In this document: positions 36,401 to 44,048 of the stretch, one piece after another
Layout of the letters: the number at the start of each line of letters is the position of its first letter
How positions within the stretch are numbered: the first letter of the stretch is position 1
Source of the DNA: Algoriphagus alkaliphilus
GTDB taxonomy: Bacteria; Bacteroidota; Bacteroidia; Cytophagales; Cyclobacteriaceae
Direction: 5' to 3'
DNA: 64,000 nt
Assembly: GCF_900103735.1 (NCBI RefSeq)
Contig: NZ_FMXE01000010.1
Location: 1-64,000, forward strand
Position numbers and translations under genes: made by a program
Notes under the pieces: model-generated
Databases searched by the model: none
What the model saw: the letters and a program-made list of their open reading frames with translations, nothing else
What the model was told of the DNA's origin: nothing

Positions 36401-36745
36401 TTGTGCTACTCCACTGCCAGTTCCGATCCACAATTGATTCCTGCTGTCCTCATAGATGGAACCAATGTAATTATCGTTGATGCTCGTGGAATCCGTGCTT
36501 GTGGAATATACCGTAAAACCCAAGCCCTCATATCGGTGAAGACCACTGAAAGTTCCCACCCAAATAAAGCCAAATTTGTCCTGATTTATAGTGGATATCC
36601 GGTTGTTGATCAATCCTTCGAAGATTCGTTGGAATTTCAGATCAGGTCGTTCTTCGAGTTTTTGGCACTGTACACTTGTCACTGACAGGGACAGCAAGGC
36701 CAAAAAACACAAGGTCCATCGACACAGGTTGTTTATTAATGGCAT
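33446..36745 (-). CDS. Two-component sensor histidine kinase with Reg_prop beta-propellers and Y_Y_Y domain
   Basis: 1099 residues from MPLINNLCRW, a signal peptide ending SVQCQ. About fourteen Reg_prop repeats of the type IWVGTxxG form two periplasmic propellers. A Y_Y_Y domain follows (YAYILEGFEKEWNYVG) and one membrane helix near 815 (WFVVITALML). HisKA has its His in GHDLRNPFFSIIGY (about 878); HATPase_c has N box NLISNAIKFSD, G1 DYGTGM and G2 GTGLGLVLCQ. Unlike hybrid systems of glycan utilisation loci it lacks a receiver and AraC domain, so it must signal to a separate regulator. The nearby amylase is a suggestive but unproven link to glycans. Confidence 0.94.
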   Translation of the reverse strand: MPLINNLCRWTLCFLALLSLSVTSVQCQKLEERPDLKFQRIFEGLINNRISTINQDKFGFIWVGTFSGLHRYEGLGFTVYSTSTDSTSINDNYIGSIYEDSRNQLWIGTGSGVAQYNRKTDDFTRFNLKSDNPVQGGENNLVNTILEDEKGTIWVSSIASGLFFFDRQQQQFLPYKVEGIVAINGMAAGEGEVLWLATLNSGLVKLNTRTKHTTSYQHDPANPRSISSNNLKTVVMDPEGNLWVGARSQGLNKMVVEEDKVSFVRYLHDPVNPLSLFNNNIYKLYIDQKGKLWSCNENGGLHLYNKEKDTFYRYLHDPKDPKSLTHNSIWNIFQDNQDRYWVGTAQSGINLADPHASKFTHFFKNQLNPESLNNDIIREFLEAKSGNIWVATDGGGLNYYDPSRGTFKIFKNDPQNPKSLSADAVISLNEDPDGKLWVGTWGGGLNILLDEKKGDFINFKEWIKNEKYPIQHVFDVHFDSNYIWVAAFDEGLYRYDLKTKELRLFDKNDSDLGGISSSQILRLFEDSKKNLWIGTQSGLNKIHPEDKAKGKFKVYHPTESDPKSLPSNSIRQIFEDRNQTIWIATDRGLSRYMAEEDNFFTYHQKDGLPVNEINSIVEDDSGFLWIGTIKGISKFDPVQQVFTNFDRYDGLQGNEFSRYSVLKTRNGELLFGGMNGFNLFHPDHLASNPHLPQVYLTDLKLFNQRVNYKAPDSPLQKHISATDTLTLSHRENVLTFDFIALNYTHPEQNQYAYILEGFEKEWNYVGAQRNATYTNLNPGTYIFRVKAANNDGLWNEVGTSLVLVITPPFWKTTWFVVITALMLTGILILAYKLRIRAIKDRNKQLENTVEERTTMLKHANSELKKHINEKDKLLSIIGHDLRNPFFSIIGYMELLEEEFQNTQNIEHLENIRYLLNVSRNTHNLLENLLQWAIKETKLFEVKTEVIDMNQLVDKAIAMVSSQADYKKITLEKLFSENVLVHADQNMIQTVVRNLISNAIKFSDQNSKIEISVREKSGAIITSVKDYGTGMNEEMLNKLFSKSKFQKSGTMGEMGTGLGLVLCQEIIKKHFGKIWAESKLGEGSTFHFSLSKKEHAEVAV

Positions 36746-37364
36746 AGATTCTGATTTCTTGAAAAACTTCCTTTTCAAGCAGGTTTTTGGGTAATTATTG
36801 GGCGATACCTAAGCGAAATCAAGGAAAATTTCCCTTAACTGACATTAGTACAGGCGAATGTATAATTTATGCAGATTGAAACCTAAACGCGGGTTTCATA
36901 AACCAATCCAAAAAATCAGCCCTTAATCCGCAAGTTTTTTCTCCAAAAAGTCATACTTGGTTCGATTCTCAATTTTTTGTCATTTAGGAAAATTCAATAA
37001 GGATAAACTTATTCGAGATGTCAGAAACCATTTTTTTATATAGATCTGAAAATGAGAGTTTCAAACCGGAAAGTTTAGATTTAATTTAAAATAAGATGTT
37101 TTGATCTTTTTTTTGAATTTCTAAGGGTTGAAAAAATCATTGTTTGATTCGTTAAATTCAAAAATCGCTAAGTTATGTAAACAAGTGACCTAGCCTTGAT
37201 TGAGTACAAGTTCAAAACTTCCCCAAATTTATCCAGCGATGGGGGATCAATCCATTAGCAGAGAGATTTGAATCTTAACCAAAATATTCAATTTGCCAGG
37301 GTCTGTCCGGACACAAAGACTCCGGCCGCAGTTCGGGTTTGAAAGCTAAATTCAATAACAAAAA
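36746..37364. other. Gene-free region
   Basis: I see no open frame with coding features. The sequence is A/T-rich with a short GTCCGGAC palindrome near 37306. It may hold the promoter of the sensor kinase on the minus strand, but no TAnnTTTG box was identified with confidence. Confidence 0.5.
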
Positions 37365-37388
37365 AATCCCCGGAATTGCCCGGGGATT
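37365..37388 (-). terminator. Terminator of the truncated minus-strand gene
   Basis: AATCCCCGG and CCGGGGATT arms. On the minus strand they are followed by TTTTT, 26 bases beyond the stop. The terminator has survived the loss of the gene's 5' half. Confidence 0.8.
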
Positions 37389-37413
37389 GATATTCAAGAA
37401 ATATGTCAGGCGA

Positions 37414-37752
37414 TTACTCGTCTGCCATTTTAAATGAAAAATCTGTTAACATAATCAGGTATTCTTTTCTACTTGGATTATAGCTCACCCTGTATTTGGA
37501 AGGATAGAAGCCGTATACCTGAAAATGTGTGGGTAGAGGAATTTCATCCAGATGGCTTGGTTTGCTCTTGATATAATCCAAGGTGATCATCGGCTCCATA
37601 AATGCCACTTTCTCCTTGTAAGTGCCATCTATAAAAGTTCTGGTAAAGGTTTCACCTGCAAGTTCTGGACTTAAGGGATTTATCCAATGAACTCCCATAT
37701 GAGGTACTCTTCCCGGAAGCTGAATATAGGGGGAGGGAATGTATTTGGGCAT
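37414..37752 (-). pseudogene. C-terminal half of a DUF5602/TTHB210-like protein, 5'-truncated
   Basis: The readable part, about 105 residues from YIQLPGRVPHMGVHWINP to MLTDFSFKMADE, has the PHMGxHW motif and the following FEPMITLDYI-like strand that I associate with DUF5602/TTHB210-like proteins. Family assignment is from memory and moderate. There is no signal peptide, ribosome site or natural N-terminus; the first residues MPKYIPS come from the flanking sequence. It abuts, head to head, a likewise truncated plus-strand gene. Confidence 0.6.
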
Positions 37753-38271
37753 GAATTTCTGGAAGCAATAATTACCAAGCTGGACAAGAAGGCGGAGCAG
37801 TTATCGGTCGAGAGTACTCCCACTGAATTTTTGGATTTCTTTTTAGATATATCCGACTTCCATTCGAAATACCTTGCCCACATGCTTATGGAGGAGAGGG
37901 AGGTTCTAAAAGCCATTTGGGCCAATTTTACAGATGAAGAATTAATTGTCCAGCATCACAGGATCCTGTCTTCCTTTACTCCTGAAAAAATCCTGAGATG
38001 GTTTAGGTTTATCGTTCCTGCATTAAATCCCCAGGAAAGAAAAATTGTCCATGGCGGGATGAAAGCAATTGCACCGAAAGTGTTTTTCAATGAGCTTTTG
38101 GAAGTGATAAAAGCTGAAATGCTTGAATTCGCCTTTGCCAACTTGGTGAAATCACCGGAAGAAAAAGATTTGTCAAATCCATTAGCCTTGGATGCGCTGC
38201 TATTTTTTGGTCGTCCGGAGATTTCCGTACGTTTTTTTAAAATCCCTTTTTCGTATTCCGCCCATTTTTGA
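37738..38271 (+). pseudogene. C-terminal half of a hemerythrin-domain protein, 5'-truncated
   Basis: About 177 residues. The helices FLDISDFHSKYLAHMLMEEREVLKAIWANFTDEEL and the later LNPQERKIVHGGMKAIAP match the second half of Bacteroidota hemerythrin-like proteins. The H-x3-E ligand pair of helix 4 is visible (HMLMEE). The first two iron-binding helices are absent, so a di-iron centre cannot form. Its 5' end meets the opposite-strand remnant at about 37735-37750. Confidence 0.7.
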
Positions 38272-38345
38272 ATTAAATGGTTTTTTTTGTGATTTTATTC
38301 GGCATTAGGACAATGCTTTACCCAGGCGAGGATACGGGATGATTT

Positions 38346-38744
38346 TCATTTATTCCCTTTTTTGTAGCCATACCACCAATTTTTCAAATTCAGAAAAATG
38401 CTGCAAAAAAGGGCACTGAAAAATACTAGGGCTGTGCCTGTATCTACCAGATGTGTAGGCAAATTTATTCCTGTCAATTTCAGAATAAGGAAATGGATGT
38501 AGGAATCTGACAGATTTTGATAACCCAACAACTCACGGACTTCCCAATGCCAGTCCGTGCAGAAACAATATCCCCAACCATACCAAATTCCAAGGATGAA
38601 CCACGAAAATGCCGTCAGCGCTAATGTGGACAGGTTCAGCAAACGCCAGCGTGGGACCAGCCATCCGAAAATATTGAACAGAATGAAAATAGTGTGGAAG
38701 GAAAAAAAGAAAATATCAAGGAGGTGGAGGGAGAAGTCTGACAT
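38346..38744 (-). CDS. DUF2784 family membrane protein
   Basis: 132 residues from MSDFSLHLLDIFFF; an upstream extension of 33 residues is rejected. Four hydrophobic segments are present and the motif CFCTDWHWEVRELLGY (about 60-75) is the DUF2784 signature (C-T-D-W-x-W). Function unknown; inner membrane location expected. It stands alone, convergent with the hemerythrin remnant. Confidence 0.85.
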   Translation of the reverse strand: MSDFSLHLLDIFFFSFHTIFILFNIFGWLVPRWRLLNLSTLALTAFSWFILGIWYGWGYCFCTDWHWEVRELLGYQNLSDSYIHFLILKLTGINLPTHLVDTGTALVFFSALFCSIFLNLKNWWYGYKKGNK

Positions 38745-38844
38745 CGCGAAAAATACTAAGTTTTCAAATGATCTGGTATCTCCAATGTTTTCAAACCGAT
38801 CAATTATCAAAGGAGTAGTGTTCAATTGCAAATTCCGCTCCAAA

Positions 38845-39228
38845 AAAACTTATCCAAGGGTTTGGGATATCCTACAAGCTGTTGAGGTTTTCATTCTTTG
38901 CCTCGAAGTTTAGGTAAAGAGTAAGGTTTAAAAAAATCCGGGTCAGGTATTGGCAGATTATTTAATAATATATATGCTGGATGCCAGGAGTGGTTTGTCT
39001 GTCCCGACTAGATATCCAAACCAATTTTTTATTGGCTGAACGTTTCGATCGTTCGAGTATTGGCAATCTGAAAACTAGGCCTGACCTAATGCCATTACCA
39101 CTCTCAGATGGGAGGCAGTTAAAGGCCATCCTAGGATTTCCTGAGCATATTTCAGGTAGGAAGGAACCAAAACTTGTTTGGGATACCGGTCCTTTTTATT
39201 GCCAAATCAGAGATGATTTAGTGATTTT
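38845..39228. other. Gene-free region
   Basis: A 111-codon plus-strand frame (from 38981) covers part of this region. Its composition is not protein-like and it overlaps the small membrane protein gene on the other strand. I see no other feature. Confidence 0.4.
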
Positions 39229-39348
39229 TCAGCTGCATTGGCCTAAGAGAAACCAAATGACCGCAAAAACTACAATGGTACTGATGCAACCGCCACCGAG
39301 TTTTTTGGCACCATAACCTGCGATCAAAGCCTTGAAAATATTGTTCAT
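39229..39348 (-). CDS. 39-residue single-helix membrane protein
   Basis: The frame reads MNNIFKALIAGYGAKKLGGG, then CISTIVVFAVIWFLLGQCS. A short basic amphipathic start with GYGAKKLGGGC is followed by one membrane helix of about 16-18 residues, a compact and plausible small protein. I believe similar ones occur in other Bacteroidota but cannot verify that here. It has no operon partner. Function unknown. Confidence 0.6.
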   Translation of the reverse strand: MNNIFKALIAGYGAKKLGGGCISTIVVFAVIWFLLGQCS

Positions 39349-39618
39349 GTGTTTTTTTGAGTTTGTTGTAATTTATGCTTTTAATCCCGTGCCAAAGTTG
39401 AATTTGTCTGCCTAATTGAGCAAGGATTAGGTTTGCGAGGGTCCAAGGGATCAAAAAAACGGGAATAATCTATTCACATTGGGAATAATTTGGTAAGGTG
39501 TAGAATCAGGGAAAAGGAAAACCAGGCCAAGGCCTGCGCCAATCTATTCTCGGTTTTGGGGGATTTCCTTAATTGAAAAATGGAGTTTCGTGTTCAATAC
39601 ATTTACCAACTCCCTTGC

Positions 39619-40386
39619 TCACCCCTCTTTCTCAGCAACGATGTAAACTTGCCGGTCACCAAGTTTAAAATTCGTTTTGGTTGTTGAACTGTAAGTTGCA
39701 ATTGTACGCAACCCATGTAATTGCAGGAGCCGAATTACTTCTCCTAAAGTAAATACATAGTGCTTAAATGAATGCTCCTCAGATCTTCCTTCCTTTTTAT
39801 AGAGAAGGTCACTTGTCATGTAACCTTCATCGGCAAAATAGGTGTTGGTGACCTCCATTGAGATAGTATCAACTGTATAAGATTTATTTTGAGCGTAGTT
39901 CAGGAAATTTGGTAATATGCTTTCAGCTACCATACCCGAGTTTATTATAAATTTTGAACCTGGCATAAGGCAAGCAGATACCTTTTCGACAAATAAGCTC
40001 ATCTTTTCAATGGAGAAATACCCGAAGCTATTTCCCATGCAAATGGCTGCTGAAAACGACGTATTCAGCCGAACAGAAAGAATATCAGCTTGAATTACTT
40101 TAATATCCAGACCGCTGGAATTAATTTTATCGGAAAGACTAGAAATAAATTTCTCAGAAATGTCCACACCAGTGACATGATAGCCTCTTTTTGCAAGTTC
40201 AATGGCATGTCTACCATTGCCGCAAGGTATGTCAAGTATAGATTGACCTGGCTGGAGGTTTAATTCACTTAATAAAAAATCAACCTCCTGAAGTGTTAGA
40301 TCAATTGGGATTGCTTTTTCCCAAATTTCACAATTGATTCCCTTAAAGAAATCTTCATACCAGCTATCGGAAATTTCATTTTTCAT
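39619..40386 (-). CDS. Class I SAM-dependent methyltransferase
   Basis: 255 residues. Motif I ILDIPCGNGRHAIELAKRG (about 49-67) and the acidic GVDIS after strand beta2 define a Rossmann SAM-binding fold. Motif-like QADILSVRL and AAICMGNSFGYF follow. The substrate is not evident. The start codon lies only 21 bases from one end of the IS66 element, so its natural promoter was probably displaced by the insertion, and expression may depend on the IS. Confidence 0.85.
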   Translation of the reverse strand: MKNEISDSWYEDFFKGINCEIWEKAIPIDLTLQEVDFLLSELNLQPGQSILDIPCGNGRHAIELAKRGYHVTGVDISEKFISSLSDKINSSGLDIKVIQADILSVRLNTSFSAAICMGNSFGYFSIEKMSLFVEKVSACLMPGSKFIINSGMVAESILPNFLNYAQNKSYTVDTISMEVTNTYFADEGYMTSDLLYKKEGRSEEHSFKHYVFTLGEVIRLLQLHGLRTIATYSSTTKTNFKLGDRQVYIVAEKEG

Positions 40387-40465
40387 GGTAGTGGTATTGT
40401 TTACGATGTATCCACCCGGCCAAGTACATTATCACTTAGACTGATTTTTTTCTAGGAACAATTTA

Positions 40466-41052
40466 TTATTTTTTGGGCAGGAGTTCGTGTATTTTATGGA
40501 TGTTTGTGTCCATAATATTGTCGAAGACGTATTTGAGCCATTACTGTGGGTTTACCTCTTCGGTTTTACACATGGCAAAAAAAGAATAGATCATCGCTGC
40601 CCGCTGAGCTGCATTGTGCGATCCTGCGAACAGGTAGTTTTTCCGTCCCAGGGCTACGGGTCTGATTTTGTTCTCGACGGGATTGTTGTCGATTTCAAGT
40701 ACCCCGTCCATGAGGTAGTTTGACAGCTCTTTCCATCTGGACATGGTATAGGCCATTGCTTTACCGATGGCACTTTTTGGAAGTGTCTGGGCATAGTTTT
40801 CAGTCAGCCATTTGGAGAAGGCTTCCAATACAGGCAGGGCCTTGTCCAGCCGATAAGCTTTTCTGTCTTTTGGAGTTAGCTTCTTTTCCCTGCAATGGGC
40901 CTCGATCTCATAGAGTTTTCCGATAAAGACCAGTGCCTGTTCGGCCCTTCCAGCTTTTCGATGCGCTGATCCTTGGAATCCAGCTCCTTTTCCCGCTCGC
41001 CCAACAGGGCGATGAGTTCGGCAGTGGAGAGCTTGTCCAGGGGTTTGTTCAT
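40466..41052 (-). pseudogene. tnpC: IS66 transposase TnpC, internally deleted and interrupted
   Basis: The first ~39 codons read MNKPLDKLSTAELIALLGER and a coiled coil to KLEG, the usual IS66 TnpC start. At about 40945-40950 the sequence jumps, out of frame, to AEQALVFIGKLYEIEAHC, the C-terminal part of the DDE domain. About 300 codons with most catalytic residues are therefore gone. The IS66 C-terminal domain follows to VNPQ, where a TAA replaces a probable CAA. The frame resumes WLKYVFDNI to HELLPKK. Two independent lesions make it dead. Confidence 0.85.
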
Positions 41053-41246
41053 ACACCGAAAATAATACCCCGGAAGAAGCGGTCAAAGCATTGGTTTCCC
41101 ACACAAACCGTGGATAAACAACCCATCAGGGCTGATTTTTGACTTACCGCACAAAAGGTCGTCCCGTTGCCACGGGAGCCTGTTTCACATCCAAAAACCT
41201 GAACGGCGGTCGATAAAAAAGGGGTAAAAACCCTGAAAAAAAATTC

Positions 41247-41591
41247 TCAGGGTACGGTAAATCCGGGAAGCTGGCGGGATTCCAGAATCCGGATGCCCTC
41301 GACTATCAGCACCAGTGAACTCCACGGGAGTTTACCGCCACCTTCCATTCCTTCGGGAGGCCGGAAATTGCCTTTTTCCAGACGCTTGTAGTAGATCACC
41401 AGTCCTCCGGCTTCCCAGTGGAGCAGCTTGACCAGGGTACGGCTGCGGTTTAGGAAAATGTACACTTCCCCGGACAGCGGATCCCGATCCAGTGAATTGC
41501 GGATCAGACCGCAGAGTCCGTCAAAACCTTTCCGCATGTCCACCGCCCCGCCGAAAAGAAAGAACCGGTGCGAAGATCCCAAGGCAAACAT
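41247..41591 (-). CDS. tnpB: IS66-family accessory protein TnpB
   Basis: 114 residues, typical length. The segment RFFLFGGAVDMRKGFDGLCGLI and the later FLNRSRTLVKLLHWEAGGLVIYYKRLEKG are diagnostic for the IS66 Orf2 family. TnpB is needed for IS66 transposition with TnpA and TnpC but has no known catalytic role. The frame is intact, although TnpC is broken. Confidence 0.93.
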   Translation of the reverse strand: MFALGSSHRFFLFGGAVDMRKGFDGLCGLIRNSLDRDPLSGEVYIFLNRSRTLVKLLHWEAGGLVIYYKRLEKGNFRPPEGMEGGGKLPWSSLVLIVEGIRILESRQLPGFTVP

Positions 41592-41592
41592 C

Positions 41593-41871
41593 TTACAGCT
41601 TGACCAGCAGTTGAAGCAGTGAAAGGTCCTGGATGCCCCGTATCCTCACCCCATTGGGATAGACTGCCTCAAGACCGTCAGAAGGCAAAGTAGGGGTCAC
41701 TTCGGTAAAACCGGATGAGATAGGCGTAGCTCCGGCTCCTACTTTCCGGTACCAGTAGGAGAACGTGGGCAGCTTGATATTCCCCCGCTGACAGAATTCA
41801 CGTTGGGTAAAACCACTGGATTTGAAGGAAGCTACCATCGCTTCCATTTCTTGTTGACTCGCTCTTTTCAT
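41593..41871 (-). CDS. tnpA: IS66-family accessory protein TnpA
   Basis: 92 residues. The N-terminal helix-turn-helix region MVASFKSSGFTQREFCQRGNIKLPTFSYWYRK fits IS66 TnpA (DNA-binding, IS end recognition). It precedes tnpB by one base. A GGTTTGT/ACAAACC palindrome lies just upstream and may be part of its promoter or end. Confidence 0.88.
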   Translation of the reverse strand: MKRASQQEMEAMVASFKSSGFTQREFCQRGNIKLPTFSYWYRKVGAGATPISSGFTEVTPTLPSDGLEAVYPNGVRIRGIQDLSLLQLLVKL

Positions 41872-41942
41872 CGGTTTGTCTTTTTAAACAAACCTATGGG
41901 TTCAAGTCAAATCAGAAAATATGAAGTTTCTCGGGGGGATAC

Positions 41943-42285
41943 GGATTAACTATTACTTCAAGTTTCACAAATGGACAACGGATGGACAACGGATGGACAA
42001 CGGATGGACAACGGATGGACAACGGTAGGATTATGGTATTGGCTGAAAAGGAAACTGATAGAGTGGAAGATGGCTCAGAAACGGAGAATGGGTAAAAGAA
42101 AAGCGATCAGGTGGCTGGAAAAGGTCTACTGAGGAAAGCCAAATCTCTTCGCCCACTGGCAATTGGTACCACCAACTCTTGGTAAAAACAGGAACCCTGA
42201 CTTTGGAAGCGTCCGCCGCGGCGGAGAGACTATCACGCACGGTGCTGTGAGAGGTTTGGGGTGAAATCCCACTTAACTACTCGAC
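41943..42285 (+). mobile_element. Group II intron 3' remnant, second copy, 5'-truncated by IS66
   Basis: It starts in the codons INYYFKFHKW of the intron-encoded protein, directly at the end of the IS66 element. It then follows the same path as the copy at the window start, including LFAHWQLVPPTLGK and the terminal CTACTCGAC. The protein frame is destroyed by an 11-base repeat expansion and by a TGA replacing an Arg codon (VY-stop-GKPNLFAHW). The RNA tail is conserved. Everything 5' of about the last 70 codons is missing, so it cannot splice alone. Confidence 0.75.
41971..42025 (+). repeat. Five exact tandem copies of an 11-mer
   Basis: ATGGACAACGG is repeated five times without variation within the intron remnant. 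The first copy of the intron has only one related unit (ATGGACTACGG) at this position. The expansion adds 44 bases and shifts the frame. Confidence 0.95.
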
Positions 42286-42329
42286 AAAATAATGATAATC
42301 AATTGGGAACTAATTTACTTTGTGTACAG

Positions 42330-42364
42330 TTGTCGGATTGATTTATAGAATCTATGTCCGACAA
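42330..42364. promoter_or_regulatory. Inverted repeat upstream of the second efflux cluster
   Basis: TTGTCGGA and TCCGACAA are 8-base arms with 19 bases between. They lie between a TTTACTTTGTG box (a near -7 match) and the 116-residue gene. GACAATAGCCC after the right arm recurs at about 42789-42799 before the adaptor gene. They may be an operator or a dispersed repeat. Confidence 0.35.
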
Positions 42365-42406
42365 TAGCCCAACAACCGTATACACCTTATTCCGGCGATT
42401 GAAAAT

Positions 42407-42757
42407 ATGAAATGGTTCTTAAGGTTTGCTCTTTTCTTTATCTGTCATGGTGCCTATACTGTTGGGGACAATACTCCCGAATTATCTGGAATTAGCCACT
42501 ATTCGAAAGCAGATTTACAAACTGAAACATTGGGTGTTTTTCAGTTTGATTCTTCTGATTTAATCCCTGCTGAAGCTAGGGTTAGGTCTACTTCAAATTC
42601 TTCACAAAGAATAAAGGATGACCGAGAATTTGATAAGGTCGAAATACACGGTCTGATTTTTCTGACTTGTAGAATTGCTAAATCCTATTGTGAAATTCAT
42701 ATTGATAAATATTTAAAACAACTCATTCAGTATACCATCCAGGTCAACGCCCCCTGA
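42407..42757 (+). CDS. Small secreted hypothetical protein preceding an RND operon
   Basis: 116 residues with a signal-like start MKWFLRFALFFICHGAYTVG. The mature part has no known domain; SKADLQTETLGVFQFDSSDLIP, a Ser/Arg-rich middle and C-terminal SYCEIHIDKYLKQLIQYTI are its most structured parts. It lies 75 bases before the adaptor gene on the same strand and may be cotranscribed with the efflux genes. I do not recognise the family. Confidence 0.6.
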   Translation: MKWFLRFALFFICHGAYTVGDNTPELSGISHYSKADLQTETLGVFQFDSSDLIPAEARVRSTSNSSQRIKDDREFDKVEIHGLIFLTCRIAKSYCEIHIDKYLKQLIQYTIQVNAP

Positions 42758-42832
42758 CCGAATTTTTCACCTTCCTTTTTTATCATCAGACAATAGCCCT
42801 GATGTCGCTCTATATTATTTATCTCTAAACTT

Positions 42833-44023
42833 ATGAAAACTGAAAAACTCACTGTGTTTTCCGGAGTGAAAACATTTGTTATAACTCTGTATATTCCCCT
42901 GATGTCCCTAATGGTTTTTGGAGGAACATTGTCTTCTTGTACTAAAGGAAATTCAAAAAATAAAATAGAAAAAGAGGTGCTAAATATTCCTGTATTGGAA
43001 TTGCAGCCTCAGTCTGTGGAAGTTCCACAAACCTATATTGCTGATATTCAGGCAATACAGTTTGTTGAAGTTCGTTCCAAAGTCGCCGGATTTGTAGATC
43101 GTATTTTTGTGGATGAAGGTCAATATGTGAAGAAAGGACAAACCCTTTTTCAGCTTTCCTCCACAGAATACAGCGAAATGGTGAACTCTGCTAGGGCGAA
43201 TTTGGCAGGAGCAAAAGCAGAGCAGTCTGCTTCAAAGGTAGAGATTGAGCGTCTTGAGATTTTGGTCAATAAAAAGATCATTTCTCCATCTGAACTTGAA
43301 CTGGCGAAATCTAAAAAAGCAGTGGCTGACTCCCAAATCGCAGAGGCAGAATCCATGCTAAAGAATGCCCAAACCGGCCTTTCTTACACCACGGTAAAAG
43401 CGCCATTTGATGGAATTGTGGACCGCATTCCACATAAAACCGGAAGCTTGGTGACTGAAAATGACCTATTGACTTCCATTACCGACATTTCTTCGGTCTT
43501 TGCTTATTACAAGGTTAACGAAAACGAATACCTAACCTTTATGCGAAATAAAATTGAGGGCGGAGCAGATGCTTTTTCAGAAAAGTTGACTTTATTCCTA
43601 TCTGACGGGGAAATGTACCCTCATAAGGGAAAGCTTGAGACAACCGAAGGAGATATAGAATCAGGGACAGGTTCGATCGGTTTCCGCGTGCGATTCCCGA
43701 ATCCTGATAATTTGATCAAGCACGGTGCCTCCGGTAAAATCCAGATGATGTCTAAATTGGATCAGGTATTTTTGATCCCTCAAAAATCCACTTTCGAAAT
43801 CCAGGATTTCACTTATGTGTATGTAGTTGATAAGGAAGACACAGTGAAAGTGAGAAGCTTCAAGCCGATTCATCGATACAAGAACTTTTACATAGCAGAA
43901 GGATTTGAGCCAGGTGATAGGATTGTTTTTGAAGGCATTCAACAGGTGAAAGACGGAACAAAGGTGGTTCCTCAGTCTGTGGCGGCAGCTGACGTGTATC
44001 CCGATTTTCTAGGCCCCCGTTGA
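42833..44023 (+). CDS. RND efflux periplasmic adaptor (AcrA/MexA type) lipoprotein
   Basis: 396 residues. The signal sequence ends LSSCTKGN, a lipobox-like Cys. The barrel-sandwich half DEGQYVKKGQTLFQLSS, a hairpin rich in Ala/Glu/Lys, the second lipoyl half APFDGIVDRIPHKTGSLV, and a C-terminal membrane-proximal domain are all in the usual order. It is the fusion protein of the HAE1 pump encoded next. The first ~30 residues include an extra hydrophobic stretch before the Cys. Confidence 0.93.
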   Translation: MKTEKLTVFSGVKTFVITLYIPLMSLMVFGGTLSSCTKGNSKNKIEKEVLNIPVLELQPQSVEVPQTYIADIQAIQFVEVRSKVAGFVDRIFVDEGQYVKKGQTLFQLSSTEYSEMVNSARANLAGAKAEQSASKVEIERLEILVNKKIISPSELELAKSKKAVADSQIAEAESMLKNAQTGLSYTTVKAPFDGIVDRIPHKTGSLVTENDLLTSITDISSVFAYYKVNENEYLTFMRNKIEGGADAFSEKLTLFLSDGEMYPHKGKLETTEGDIESGTGSIGFRVRFPNPDNLIKHGASGKIQMMSKLDQVFLIPQKSTFEIQDFTYVYVVDKEDTVKVRSFKPIHRYKNFYIAEGFEPGDRIVFEGIQQVKDGTKVVPQSVAAADVYPDFLGPR

Positions 44024-44048
44024 TCTGACCCTATAACTTACCCAAAAC

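Larger units (their letters stand above)
40408..41942 (-). mobile_element. IS66-family insertion sequence, internally deleted
   Basis: The order tnpA-tnpB-tnpC on the minus strand is IS66. The ends share imperfect inverted repeats: GTATCCACCCG at the left and, inward from the right, GTATCCCCCCG. Similarity extends over about 24 bases. The element is about 1.5 kb, roughly 1 kb shorter than usual, because most of tnpC is missing. Flanking octamers (TTTACGAT, GGATTAAC) do not match, so no target duplication is seen. Confidence 0.8.

Noticed and set aside
38981..39316. A 111-codon plus-strand frame
   Set aside because: It overlaps the convincing 39-residue membrane protein on the other strand and shows no signal, domain or ribosome site.
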